Assembly (NCBI GenBank): GCA_000442125.1
Contig: KE546965.1
Coordinates: 1,426,001-1,490,000 of the forward strand
Source of the DNA: Opeltia flavorubescens
Lineage: Eukaryota; Ascomycota; Lecanoromycetes; Teloschistales; Teloschistaceae
DNA length: 64,000 bases
Direction: 5' to 3'
Program-made: the position numbers and the translations under genes
Notes under the pieces: model-generated
What the model saw: only the letters and a program-made list of their open reading frames with translations
Databases searched by the model: none
What the model was told of the DNA's origin: nothing
Shown: piece after piece, positions 10,901 through 25,214 of the stretch
Numbering within the stretch: position 1 is the first letter of the stretch
Layout: each line of letters opens with the position of its first letter

Positions 10901-13900
10901 AGTACTATTATATACTAATAAAGCCGTTAAAATCGCTAATTTATATTAAAACCTTTTAAATTTTCTATAAAACCGTAACTTTATTTATAAATTAAAAATT
11001 CTAAATATTTTTATTAATTATATATATATTATAGATTATATATTTAAATAAGTTTATATTTAAAATAATTTATTATTTTTTATTTAATTAGCTATAAAAA
11101 TTTAATTAGGTACTATTTATAAATATAAAGCTAATAAATACTATTAAATTAGTTTAAAAAATTATAAATTAGTTATTAAAATATTAAAGCGAAAGTTTAA
11201 ATAGTTTTTAAAAAATTTTAAATATTATATAATAGCCGCTATAATAGCTATTATAACTTTAAATACTATTATTATATTATTTATTAATCCTAACTATTAA
11301 ATAGAAATAATATATTCTATAAAAGTAATAATTTTTAGAATATAAATAGAATAAACTATTCTAGCTACTTTAATTAAACGCTACCTGCGTTTATAATAAA
11401 ATACTAGTAATATAATAAATATACTAAAGTTAGAGTATATAGATATTTTATTAATAGAAAACTAAAAATAAAATTATAAATTTAAATAAATTTATATATA
11501 TTTTATTAGTATTTATAATAAAAAGATTATTAATAAAACCTTTTATAAATTTTATAAATAAAATTAAATAGAATAAACTATTATAATTATTTTATTTTTA
11601 TTTTTTTATTTTATAATATAAAAAAATACTAATTAAAGTTCTAAAAGCTATATTATTATCGATATTTAGGTATTTAATAAGATTATAATATTAAATACCT
11701 ATCTAGTTTTATTATAAATAGAAATTCTAGTATAAATTTATAATATAAAAGCTCTTTTTATAATAAATTTTATAAGCTTTTTCTATTAATAATAGATTAA
11801 CTAGTAGTACTATTACTATTTAATAATAATTTTATATTAAAGGTAAGAAACGTTTAAAATATCGATAATAGATTATTATAATTTACTAGTTTATATATAA
11901 CGAATAATAAATAAAATTTTATATCTATTTTATTTTTTTTATAAAGTTTATATTAATAATATTATAATATTTTCCTTTTTAATAAAAGAATATATAAAAT
12001 ATTTTAATTAAATTTTTAATATATTTAATACTATAAATTTATATTTATTATTTATAAAATTATTTATTAATTATATATTTATATATTTATTAAACTAAAA
12101 GATTAATATTTTTAGGCTTACTATAATAAAAAATAAACTAGAAATAATTTTAAAACTTTTATTTTTATATATATTCTAATAATTAAAAAAATATTTAAAT
12201 TTAATAGGCTATTTTTAATAGTATATTAGTAATTATATAATTATAATAAAATTATTTTAAAAATATAAAATTTATATAAACCGTAATATTATTATTAAAG
12301 GTAATATTTATAAAAAATCTATTATTTAAAATTTATTAATAATATTTATATTTAAAAAATTTAACGCGTTTTATTATTTATAAAAGCTTTTTTTATTATT
12401 ATTAATTTTAGTTTATTTTAATAAAAGTTTAATACTATATATAAATTTAAATATTAATAAAAAATTCGATTTTATAATTTATATTTATTATAATATAAAT
12501 AAAGTTACTTATAAAATAAATAAAAAATTTAAATAGAAATTTAAATAATTAATTCTATTTTTTAATTGTTTACTATTAAATTTTAAAATATACTATTAAT
12601 TTATAAAATTAAAGGTTATAAATATCGTTTAAATAGTTAAAAAAATCTTTTATATAATTAAAATAATTAAATATATTATTATTATTTATACGGATTGTTT
12701 TATTATAATTAATATTTTATGCTAAATTAATTTAAATATAATATTTATAAAAAAGCTTAATTTCTATTTAATAAAAGTTTTTAAATATTTTTAATATTTT
12801 AAATTTAATATTTATTATAAATTTAAAATTATAAATATAATTTTAAATATATTATTAAAATTTATTAATTATAAATACCGTCTAGAAATAAATAAATTAT
12901 TAGATATAAAAGCCTTTATAATATAATATTTCCCGGTAAATCTAGTAGAAATATTAACCGAATTCCGTTAATAATTAATTAATAAATATATAAAAAAAAA
13001 CCGTTAAATTAAAATTAAAAAATCCGTTAAAGCTAATATAAAACTAGATAATAATATTATTAAACTATTATACTATATTATTAACGCGCTATTCTATTCT
13101 AATAATAATAAATAAAATTTATATTTAATAATATTTATAGATATAAAAAAAAAAATATTCTAATTAGTATATAATAAAATAAATTACTCCGGTTATATAT
13201 ATACGTACAAACGTTTAATAAAAAACTTTTATATATATAATATATTAATAAAATTATATAAATTTATTTATTATTATTTATAGTATTAAATTAATTAAAT
13301 ACTTTATTATCGTTTATATAAAATTTTATAACTAATATTTAATTCGGTAAAATTATTTTATATATTTATTATCGATTTTATTTTTATTTTATTAAAATTA
13401 TATAAAAAATATAATTATTATATATCGATAATAGATAAATTTATTAAAATAGTTATTTATATATTTAAAGAAACTTTTTAAAATAATAAATAATAAATTA
13501 AATAATTATTAAATAAACTAGTAAAATTAAATTAAAATATATTAAAAATAGTAATTTTAAATCGCGATAAAAAATTTATAGATTAATTATAGCGTTAGAT
13601 ATTTAAAATATTAAAAGTAGATTTATAATATTTTATTATTTAATATTTATAAATTAATAATATATTAAAATAGTTTAATTAAATTATTAAAAATATTATA
13701 TACTATTATATTATTATACTAGACGATTTTAAATTATAGTTTATTTTTTTTTTATAAATATTAATAATTTTTAATAATTTTATAAACTATAATTCTATAT
13801 TTAAAATATTTAATTAAATATTATTTAGATTTAAAATTTATAAAATATTAAACCTTTTATATTTATTAAATTTTAAATAAATTATTTAATTAAAAAATAC

Positions 13901-14740
13901 GCTAAATTTTAAAACTCCCGCTAATATTTTTATTAAAAAGCTAGTTATTTTTTTAATTATAATATAAATAGTTTATTACTATAACCCGATTATTTTAAAA
14001 GCTAGTAAGCCTATAAATATATCTATAGTACGGAATATTATAATACTAGTAGTTATAAAAAAATACTAGCCTATATATATTAATATTAAAAATACAATTA
14101 CTTTTATTATAATAAAAATAAAAAAATATTATAATATATACTATTAATTAATTTATTTTAAAGTTAGTAATTTTATAAAAATATATTTATATTAAAGCTA
14201 TAATATACTAAAATTTACTTTTAAAAAAATTAAATAATAATTAATAAGCCTTTTTAAAATTATTAAATATATTAAATTATTAGCCTATTATTTAAAACTA
14301 TTATCTATTATAAAAATTTATAATATAATATTAATAGTATATTTAAAGCCTATTACTAATTTTAATAATAATTTTTACTAGCGCTATTATATATTTATAC
14401 CCCTAGTTATTATTAATAATAATAAAAAATTTAAAATTAAATAAATCCTTTATAAATATTATATCTATAAAAATAGAGGTTTTTTTATTTAATATTTTAT
14501 TTATTAGATTAATTATAGGCTTAAATATAATAAATAAATATTTAAATACCGTTTAAATAATATTAAAATATTAATAGAAAAATATAAACGCTATTTTAAT
14601 TTAAAATCGATCTTAAATTATAATAAAGCCGCTAATAATACTAATATTAATATTAAATAGTAGAAATAAATTAAAAAGCCGTTTATCGATAAAAAAAAAC
14701 CTATTATTAAAAGCTAATAGTTTTATTTATTATCGGTATC

Positions 14741-14945
14741 TATTACAGTTATATCGTATAAATTAAAAGCTAATAGAATAAATAAAGTTAAATAATTACT
14801 ATAATCCGAAGGAAACCTTTTAAATATATTTACCTAATGAAATTTAGCGCCTTTTAGCGCCTATATTTATTCAATTACAGATTCTATAAATAAATAATTT
14901 ACTACTTTTAATATAATACTATTACTTTATATTTATTATATAATA
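14741..14945 (+). repeat. 3' LTR of Gypsy fossil 1
   Basis: 205 bp, same length as the 5' LTR and directly followed by the AATTA target duplication. It keeps a few CA dinucleotides (TTACAG, TCAATTACAG) that the 5' copy has lost. Confidence 0.88.
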
Positions 14946-17032
14946 AATTATAAAATTTAAACTAATAATATAACCTAATAATTTAATCTAACTCGATTTT
15001 TTTATAAACTATACTAATAAAAATTTAAATTCTAGAATTTAAATAAAATTTTTATTTTATTATTATTTTTAAATTATATTATTTTTAATTTTAATTTTAA
15101 TTTAATTATATTTATTAATAAATAAAATTTTAATAAAAAAATTAAATAATTTAAATTTTAAATAAATTTTATTATTAATATTAAAAAAAAAATATTTTTT
15201 AATAATTATAATAAATATATAATATAATCAAAAAATAATAAATTTTAAATATTTTAACTTTTTATTTAATTTAAAAATATTTAATTAATTATAATTTTAA
15301 ATAAATTAATAAATTATTATTTTTAATTATAAATAGTTTATTATTCGAATTTATTTAAAAGTTAATAAATAATAGTATTTTAAATATATTACTATAATAT
15401 ATTACTTGTATATTTCTTTTAAATTTTAGTATATAATAGTTATATAAATATATTTTCTATTATTATTAATAAAATCACGCGATAATTTAATTAATAAATA
15501 AAATAAAAAAATAATTAATAAAAATAAATATAATAAATATAAAATATATAAATATTTAAATTAAATAAAGATATATTAGAATTATTAAATAATATAATTT
15601 TTTAATATATAAAATATAGAAAATATTAAAATTCGTTAATTAATTAAAATAGGATTTTATAATTAAACTTTAATTTTTAATAAATAATTTTAAATTTTAT
15701 TGAAAATTTTAATTTTAATATTAAATTATATATATTATTATATATAAATTTTTTTTTATTATATTTAATTATCTTTTATTAAATATTATTATATTTTATT
15801 TTATTAATTTATTATTAATCTATAATATATAACAATTTAATAATATAATATTAAAAAGAAATTATATTTATAAATTAATATAAATTTTTAAATTCGATTT
15901 AAAATAGTATAAAAATTTAAAAAAACTACTATTTATTAAATAGCTAATAAAAAAAAAATTTCAATAAAATTATTAAATTTAAAAAAATAGGTTTTAAATT
16001 ATAAAAAATTTATATAATAATATATTAAAATTATATAATTTATATTTCTATTAATTATTTTTAAATATTATATTATAAAATAAAATAATATAAATTATAA
16101 AATTAAAAAAAATAGTTTAAATAAAAAAAATAATATTATTAATAAAATAAAACTATTATAATAATATTAATTTTATTAATAATATAATCTAGTAATATAA
16201 TAAATATAACCGTTAATTTTAAATATTATAAAATATTTAAAATAGCGGAAAATATATTAATAATAAAATGAAAATATATAATATAAATAGTCTAATATAT
16301 TATATTATATATTATTTATAAAATATAATTTAATAAATTAAAATTTATTAATATTTAAAATTTAAAAAAAAATAGAATAAATTTATATAAAGGTTTAAAA
16401 CCGCTATAAATAAAAATAATAAAAAAATTCTTTTATTATATACTAGTAATAATAATAAAAAAATTAAAAAAATTAATAAAAAAATAAAAGAAATTATTAA
16501 AGAATATATAATATAAAAAAATATAAAATTTTTAAAAAGCGATTTATATAATAAAAATAATAATAAATAAAAAAATTAAAAATCTAGAATATAATATTTT
16601 TAAATATTATTTTAATATTTATATTATTGTATTTTTTATTATATAAATTACTATTATTAAATAATTTAAAAGTTATTAAAATTTTAATAAATTTTATAAA
16701 TATTATACTTTTTTTTTATAAAAAAAAACTAGCGGAATTTAAAAGAAATCTAGTTTATTATAAATTTAAAGATTTTAAATAATTTTTAATATTTTTTTAA
16801 TAATAAAATATAAAAATAAAATAAAATAATTAAATTCCTTTAAATATAAAAAATACGCGATTTAAATTTTCTTTTTTATTTAAATTAAAAACCTATTAAA
16901 TAATATTTATTTAATATTTTATTAAATTTAAAATTTATTTATTTATATAATATATTAATATTTATTATAATTTTCGAAATAAATTTTATATTTTTTTTTA
17001 AATAATTATCCGTTTTTTATAAATGACTATTA
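14946..17032. repeat. Repeat H copy A, second segment
   Basis: Aligns with copy B from about 35920 to 38374 and then from 44810 to about 45250. Shared landmarks include TCGATTTTTTTATAAACTATA (about 14992; about 35959) and AAATAATTATCCGTTTTTTATAAAT (about 17000; about 45220). No coding potential remains. The segment is interrupted after 17032 by the inverted Gypsy element. Confidence 0.8.
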
Positions 17033-17237
17033 TATTATATAATAGATATAGGGTAATAATATTATATTAAAGGTAAAGAATTATTTATTTATAAAATCTG
17101 CAATTAAATAAATATAGGCGCTAAGAAGCGCTAAATTTAATTAGGTAAATATATTTAAAAGGCCTCCTTCGGGCTATAATAACTATTTAGCCCTACCTGC
17201 CCTATTAGCCTTCTATTTATATAGTATAGCTATAATA
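17033..17237 (-). repeat. 3' LTR of Gypsy fossil 2
   Basis: 205 bp, inverted relative to the element 1 LTRs; keeps the landmark GGCGCTAAGAAGCGCTAAATTT and GGCCTCCTTCGGGCT. Confidence 0.88.
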
Positions 17238-20200
17238 GATACCGGTGAGAAATAAAGCTATTAGCCTTTAATAATAGGCTTTTTCTTGTTAATAAACAGC
17301 TTTTTAATATATTTCTACTATTTAATATTAGTATTAATATTATTAATAGTTTTATTATAGTTTAGAGCCGATTTCGGGCTAAAATAGCGCTTATATTTTT
17401 TTATTAATATTTTAATATTATTTAAACGGTATTTAAATATTTATTAATTATTTTTAAATCTATAATTAATTTAATAAATAAAGTATTAAATAAAAAAACT
17501 TTTATTTTTATAAATATAATATTCTTAAAAGATTTATTTAATTTTAAACTTTTTATTACTATTAATAATAACTAGAAGTATAGATATATAGTAGCGCTAG
17601 TAAAAATTATTATTAGAGTTAATAATAGGCTTTATATATATTATTAATATTATATTATAAATTTTTATAATAGATAGTAGTTTTAAATAATAGATTAATA
17701 GTTTAACACGTTTAATAATTTTAAAAGAGTTTACTAACTATTATTTAATTTTTTTAAAAGTAAACTTTAATATATTATAGTTTTAATATAAATATATTTT
17801 TATAAAATCGCTAATTTTAAAATAAATTAGTTAGTAGTATATATTATAGTATTTTTTTATTTTTATTATAATAAAAGTAATAGTATTTTTAATATTAATA
17901 TATATAGATCGGTACTTTTTTATAATTATTAATATTATAATATTCTATACTATAAATATATTTACGGGTTTATTAGCTTTTAAAATAGTTAGATTACGGT
18001 AATAAGCTATCTATATTATAGCTAGAAAAGTAGCTAATTTTTTAATAGAAGCGTTAGCGGGAATTTTAAAATCTAGTATATCTTTTATTTAAATAGTTTA
18101 TTTAAAATCTAATAGATATAAAAAATTTAATATTTTATAAATTTTAAATTTAAATAATATTTAATTAAATATTTTAAATATAAAGTTATAGTTTATAAAA
18201 TTATTAAAGCTATTAATATTTATAAAAAAATAATAAACTATAGTTTAAAGTCGTTTAATATAATAATATAATAGTATATAGTAATTTTAGTAGTTTAATT
18301 AGATTATTTTAATATATTATCGATTTATAGATATTAAATAGGAGAATACTATAAATCTATCTTTAATATTTTAAATATCTAGTGCTATTATTAATTTATA
18401 AATCTTCTATCGCGATTTAAAATTACTACTTTTAATATATTTTAATTTAGTTTTATTAATTTATTTAATAGCTATTTAACCTATTATTTACTACTTTAAA
18501 TAATCTTTTTAAATATATAAGTAACTGCTTTAATAAATTTATCTATTATTAATATATAATAATTATATTTTTTATACGATTTTAAAAAAATAAAAATAAA
18601 ATTAATAATAAATATATAAAACGGTTTTACCGGGCTAAATACTAGCTATAGAACTTTATATAAATAATAGCGAGGTATTTAGTTAATTTAATATTACGGG
18701 TAGTAGTAAAAAAACTTATATAATTTTATTAATATATTATATATATAAAAGTTTTTTATTAGATATTTATATATATATATATAACTAGAATCGCTTATTT
18801 TATTATATACTAGTTAGAATACTTTTTTTTTTATATTTATAGGTATTATTAAATATAGGCCTTATTTATTATTATCGAAATAAAATAGCCCGTTAATAAT
18901 ATAATATAGTAATTTAATAATATTATTATTTAATTTTATATTAGCTTTAATAAATTTTTTAACTTTAGTCTAGCGGCTTTTTTTAATATATCTATTAATT
19001 AATCGTTTGTAAAATTTAGTTAATATTTCTACTAAGTTTATTAGAAAATAATATATTATAAAGGCTTTTATATCTAGTAATTCGTTCGTTTTTAAGCGGT
19101 ATTTATAATTAGCGAGCTTTAATAATATATTTAAAATAATATTTATAATTTTAAATTTATAATAAATATTAAATTTAAAATATTAAAAATATTCGGAAAT
19201 TTATATTAAATAAAAGTTAAGCTTTTTTATAAATATTATATTTAGGTTAATCTAATATAAAATACTAATTATAGTAGAATAGTCCGTATAAATAATAATA
19301 ATATATTTAGCTATTTTAATTATATAGCGGATCTTTTTAATTATTTAAATAATATTTATAATTTTTAATTTTATAGATTAATAGTATATTTTAATATTTA
19401 ATAATAAATAGTTAAAAAATAAAATCGATCGCTTAAATTTTTATTTAAATTTTTTATTTATTTTATAAATAGCTTTATCTATATTATAATAAATATAAAC
19501 TATAAAACCGAACTTTTTACTAATATTTAAATCTATATATAGTACTAAGCTTTCGTTAAAATAGATTAGAATTAATAACGATAAAAAAAGCTTCTATAAA
19601 TAATAAAACGCGTTAAATTCTTTAAATATAAATACTACTAATAGATTTTAAATAGTAGCTTTTTTATAAATATTATTTTTAATAATAATATCGCGGTTTA
19701 TATAAATTTTCTATTTTTAGAATAATTTTATAATAGCTATATAATTATTAATATACTATTAAAAGTAGTTTATTAAATCTAGATATTTTTCTAATTATTA
19801 AAATATATATAGAAATAAAAGTTTTAAAATTACTTCTAGCTTATTTTTTATAATAATAAATTTAAAGGTATTAACCTTTTAATTTAATAAATATATAAAT
19901 ATATAATTAATAAACGATTTTATAGATAATAAATATAGATTTATAGTATTAAACGTGCTAAAGATTTAATTAAAATATTCCGTATATTTTTTTATTAAAG
20001 AGGAAAAAACTATAATATTATTAATATAAACTTTATAAAAAAAATAAAACGGGTATAAAATTCTATTTATTATTTATTATATATAAACTAATAAATTATA
20101 ATAGTTTATTACCGGTACTTTAAATATTTTTTATTTTTAATATAAAACTATTATTAAATAATAGCGATATTATTAATTAATTTACTATTAATAGAAAAAG

Positions 20201-23200
20201 TTTATAAAATTAATTATAGAAAAAATTTTAGCGTTATAAATTTATATTAGAATTTCTATTTATAATAAAATTAAATAAATATTTAATATTATAATTTTAT
20301 TAAATATTTAAATATTAATAATAATACGGCTTTTAAAATTTTAATTAGTATTTTTTTAAATTATAAAATAAAAAAATAAAAATAAAGTAGTTATAATAGT
20401 TTATTTTATTTAATTTTATTTATAAAATTTATTAAAGATTTTATTAATAATTTTTTTATTATAAATACTAATAAAATATATACAGGTTTATTTAAATTTA
20501 TAAATTTATTTTTAATTTTCTATTAGTAGAATATTTATATACTTTAATTTTAATATATTAATTATATTACTAGTATTTTATTATAAACGCGGGTAATATT
20601 TAATTAAAATAATTAAAATAGTTTATTTTATTTATATTCTAAAAATTATTACTTTTATAGAATATATTATTTTTATTTAATAATTAGAATTAATAAATAG
20701 TATAATAACGGTATTTAAAATTATAATAATTATTATAATAGTTATTATATAGCGTTTAAAATTTTTTAAAAACTATTTAAACTTTTATTTTAGCGTTTTA
20801 ATAGCTAGTTTATAGTTTTTTAAGCTGATTTAATAATATTTATTAACTTTATATTTATAAACGGTATTTAGTTAAATTTTTATAGCTAATTAAATAAAAA
20901 ATAGTAAATTATTTTAAATATAGATTTATTTAAATATATAATTTATAATATATATATAATTAGTAAAAGTATTTAAAATTTTTAATTTATAAATAAAGTT
21001 ACGGTTTTATAGAAAATTTAAAGGTTTTTAATATAAACTAACGATTTTAACGGCTTTACTAGCGTATAATAGTATTATAATATATTAAATACTATAGATA
21101 ATAACGTTTATTCTAGTATTTTTAATACTAGTAGCGATTAGTATTATTATATTATTATAAAAGCTAATAGTTATTATATTTATAAATAGATATATATTAA
21201 TATTTTTAGATTTTATAATATCGATATTAATAAGTATATTAGCGCTTAAATCGTCTATTAGATAAAATTTATATATAATAATAGTAAATTTTATAGCTAT
21301 TTTATTAGATATAAAAATTTTGATAATTATAAATTTAATAATATTATATCGCCTTTTATTAATATTTTTAATAGTTATAAAAGCTGGTATTCTTTAAATT
21401 ATAGTATACAGCAGCTATTTTAATGGAAACTTTCGGTTAATTAGGCTTATTATATAGTTTATATCTTAATAAAAGCTAAAATTTTTAGTATTTAATTATA
21501 AGCGAATATCTATAGTTATATAATAGTATTTTTAGAAGGTAAAGCCTATTATTAATATATTCTTCGCGGTTAAATAAATTAACTAGGGTATTTATAGCGG
21601 TAGTTATTTAATAACCTTTAGTTTAATAATTTTTAATTTTATAACTTTTAACGTATTTTTAAATAGTTTAACTGGTTTTAAATAAGTTTGCGCTAATATT
21701 AATAGAATATTTAACTTAATAGTTAGTTTAACCGTAATAATTATAGCTAAAAATAATTTTTTATTATAACCGGAGTATAAATACTAATATAAAGTGTTAT
21801 TTAATTTAAAAATTTCGTTATATTTATTATATTAGTATATTTTTACTAGTTTAAGTTTAGATTTTATATATTTTATTATAATAAAGTAGAATTCTATTAT
21901 ATTATTATACTAGTTAGAATTTTTAGTAGTAGTATATAAAACTTTATTAAACTTTTTATTTATTATATATTCAGTTCTAGTAAAATCCGTTAATTAATAA
22001 AAGCTATTTTTATAATTCTAATACTATTTTATTTTATCGCCTAGAACCTACTCGCTGGAAGCTTTTTATTAGAAGTAAGCTCGCTAATTATTTAGCTAGC
22101 GGCTTTTATATAAATTCCGGCTATTATTATACTATTAATAGCTATAATTTTACTAGTTTCTAGTTTAATTTTATTATAGTAGAGTAATCGCTTTAAATAG
22201 AAATTATTAATAATTATTTTAGGTAGTACGCTAATTATTCTATATACTAGGTTTATTTTTAATCGGTAGAATTTATAAAATTATAAAGAGATTCCGGTAT
22301 TAGTATATAATAGGAAATATATTTAGTTAATTTTTTTATATATAGCTCGGGTATATAAATAAATATCTAGATATATAAAAAGAGTTATTTTATAGCGATT
22401 AATATACTATTACTCCTTTATATTATTTATTTTTATCCTTCTATAAAAGGTTTAATTTTAGCGCCTCGCGGTTTTTATTATTATTATAAATATTAAATTA
22501 ATTATTCTTTTTATTTTAAAAAAACTTATAAAAGGCTTTAATAATAATTATTACAATTTTATTTAGAATCGATATTTATAGCCGGGCGTTAAAATATTTA
22601 ATATTAATTATTATTTAAATATTTTTAATAAATATTATTTTTATATTTTTTATTTTAATAATAATATTATTAAAATATTCTAAAGAGTCCTTTTAAACCT
22701 ATATATCGTTAATAATATAGCGTATTTATTCTAGCTACGCTAGTATAGTAGACGGTAGTTTACTAAAATAGTTTTTAAAAAATATATACTATAATTTAAT
22801 ACCTTCGCCTAATTATAGCGATTTATANATAGATTTACTAATTATAGTAATAAATTATACGACTACTTCGTTTTATAAATAAAAATCTAGATTATAATAT
22901 ATTAATAATATATTTATCGTTTTATATTTAATTTTTATACGCTATATAAAAGTATATATATCGTAATAGATATTATATAACTTTATAGATTCTATAGGCG
23001 GCTTATTACTATTTAATTAGAATAGATTAATATTATAGGCCTTTTATTATAATTTAATAATTATTAGTATAGTTATTAAATTTATTAATATAATAATTAT
23101 TTAATTTTAGAAATTCTATATAAAAAATCCTAATAATTAAACTAGACGGGTATTTATAAATAGTTACCTATTTAAAAAAACCTACTATTATTATAATAAA

Positions 23201-24037
23201 TTATTATTATTTGTATTTATTCTACTATTATTATAATAGAATTTCTATTATATCTAATAGCGGTATAATACTCCCTTTTAATTTTATTAAGTAAAGTAGG
23301 CTAGATTTAATACTAGAAATATAGTTTCGCTGCTTAAATATATTAATAAAGTCGGTAATATTTATAAATTTATTAAGCTATTATAAATCTTTTAACGAGC
23401 CTAAAAAATAAAAGTAAAGGTTTAAACTATTTTAAATAAAATTTATAGCTAGCTTTTAAACGTAGATTTAAAAGCTTTTATTTTTAAAAATTATAGTAGT
23501 ATTATTATAGAAATCGCTTATTATTTTAATAAAAATCTATAAATACTCGCTTTAATTTATAAAATAAGTAGTAATAAAAGTTATACTAGCTTTTATTATA
23601 CTAGCTTAAGTTGCCCGGTTATTAAAAGATTCTTATATTAAAGAATAGTATAGGCCTAGACTTCTTTTATAAATATAGTTAGTATAGGCTTTAAAAATTA
23701 TTATAAAGGTATAATTCTATTTTAAAAACCGTTTAATATACTTTTAAAACTTTTTAATATAAAAAATAGTTATAATAAAAGCTAGTATAATAATAAGATT
23801 AATTAAATCCTTTAAATTATTATAAAAAGTATCTAGAACTTTATTAAAAGGATTAAAAGCTAGAATATATTTTAATTAACTTTATTAACCGAATATTAGT
23901 ATAAATATAGTAATTTAATAAATAGAGGAGTATTAAATCTATTTAAAAAATCTAGTACTATATAATAATTAATAGTATATATATATAGAAGTTAATAGTA
24001 TTATATTTTATATAAATTATTTTTAATTACTACTATT

Positions 24038-24242
24038 TATTATATAATAAATATAAAATAATAGTATTATATTAAAGGTAAAAAATTATTTATTTATAAA
24101 ATCTATAATTAAATAAATATAGGCGCTAAAAGGCGCTAAATTTAACTAGGTAAATATATTTAAAAGGCCTTCTTCGGGTTATAATAGCTACTTAATCCTA
24201 CCTACTCTATTAATTTTCTATCTATACGATATAGCCGCAATA
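24038..24242 (-). repeat. 5' LTR of Gypsy fossil 2
   Basis: 205 bp; ends GCCGCAATA, the complement of the family's TATTGCGGC start, immediately before the TATTA target duplication. Confidence 0.88.
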
Positions 24243-25001
24243 TATTAATTAAATATTTAAAAAAACTTTAATATTTTAACTTTAATAATATATAAAAATA
24301 ATATATTTATTATAAAAAAAATATATATATATACTTTAATATCCTTTTATAATATAATTAATACTATAAATTAAATTCGTTTATTTCTATTTGTATAATT
24401 CGTTATTAGTTTTTATATTTATAATATAAATCGAATTTTAAAAATAATAAAATCAATCGACTTTTAATAATAAATAATTTTATAAAATACTACTTTTTTT
24501 AATTTAATTAAATTTTTTATTTAAATTTTATTAAATATATTATATTTAAATTTTATTAAATATATTATATTTAAATATATTATTTAAGTATATTATTAAA
24601 ATAAATTATTAAGTTATATTATTAAAATATATTATTAAAATATATTATTAAAATATATTATTAAAATATATTATTAAAATATATTATTTAAATATATTAT
24701 TAAAATATATTACTTAAATATATTATTTAAATATATTACTTAAATATATTATTTTTATAATTTTATTTATATTAGAATTATCTAATATATTATTTCTATT
24801 ATATATAGCTTTTATAATAGTTAATTTAATAGATTAATATTTAAAATATTAATAATATATTAATAAAATATATAATTTTTAATAATTAATAGTATATTCT
24901 ATTTATTTAAAATTATAAAAATAATAAATATTAAAATTAATATTAAGAATAAAATAATTTTATTAATAATAATTTATTTTGAATTTTATAAATTAATTAA
25001 T
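24243..25001. repeat. Repeat H copy A, third segment, with 13 bp minisatellite
   Basis: Continues repeat H (aligned with about 45250-45815 of copy B: AAATATTTAAAAAAACTTTA.., ..TTATTTTGAATTTTATAAAT). It contains a 13 bp tandem array, described separately, and is cut at 25001 by the next LTR element. Confidence 0.78.
24565..24755. repeat. 13 bp AT minisatellite
   Basis: About 14 imperfect head-to-tail units of 13 bp with core TATTAAAATATAT; variants end TTAAATATAT or ACTTAAATATAT. At the matching place in copy B (about 45535-45575) only one or two units are present. Confidence 0.8.
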
Positions 25002-25214
25002 TGTAAGATCGCTAGATAAATAGCCTGCGAACCTTAGGTCAACGGAGCTGCGTAGTAGAATATAGAAGACGTTTTTCTAGATAATAATAGAACTAATTAT
25101 TAAAGAATTAGCAGCCTAGAGTTTATAGGGTTTTTACTAAATATAGGCGCTATTTATATTAAGTATAACTCTATTTTCTACGAATTTTATACCTATTAAG
25201 CCTCCGGCTTTATA
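25002..25214 (-). repeat. LTR of Gypsy fossil 3 (3' side by coding direction)
   Basis: 213 bp, co-linear with 32179-32391 and 48125-48337; landmarks GGTCAACGGAGCTGCGTAG and AAGAATTAGCAGCCTAGAG. Confidence 0.88.

Larger units (their letters stand above)
7733..14945 (+). mobile_element. Ty3/Gypsy LTR retrotransposon fossil 1 (205 bp LTR family)
   Basis: 7213 bp, flanked by a perfect 5 bp target duplication AATTA (7728-7732 and 14946-14950). Both LTRs are 205 bp with TG..CA-derived ends. The internal region is RIP-saturated and broken throughout, but remnants of pol are readable on the plus strand: reverse transcriptase around 11.8-12.3 kb, RNase H around 12.35-12.6 kb, integrase around 13.25-13.65 kb. 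The order RT-RNase H-integrase places it in Ty3/Gypsy. Full length, non-functional. A second copy in opposite orientation is at 17033-24242. RIP makes LTR divergence unusable as a clock. Confidence 0.88.
17033..24242 (-). mobile_element. Ty3/Gypsy LTR retrotransposon fossil 2 (205 bp LTR family, inverted)
   Basis: 7210 bp with 205 bp LTRs at 17033-17237 and 24038-24242, and a 5 bp target duplication TATTA on both sides (17028-17032 and 24243-24247). The intact target is visible in repeat H copy B at about 45246 as TACTA within ATTACTACTAGTTAAAT, which confirms the insertion point. Same family as the element at 7733 but reversed: its pol remnants read on the minus strand (reverse transcriptase near 19.7-20.2 kb, integrase near 18.3-18.7 kb). 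Full length, RIP-saturated, broken throughout. Confidence 0.88.
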
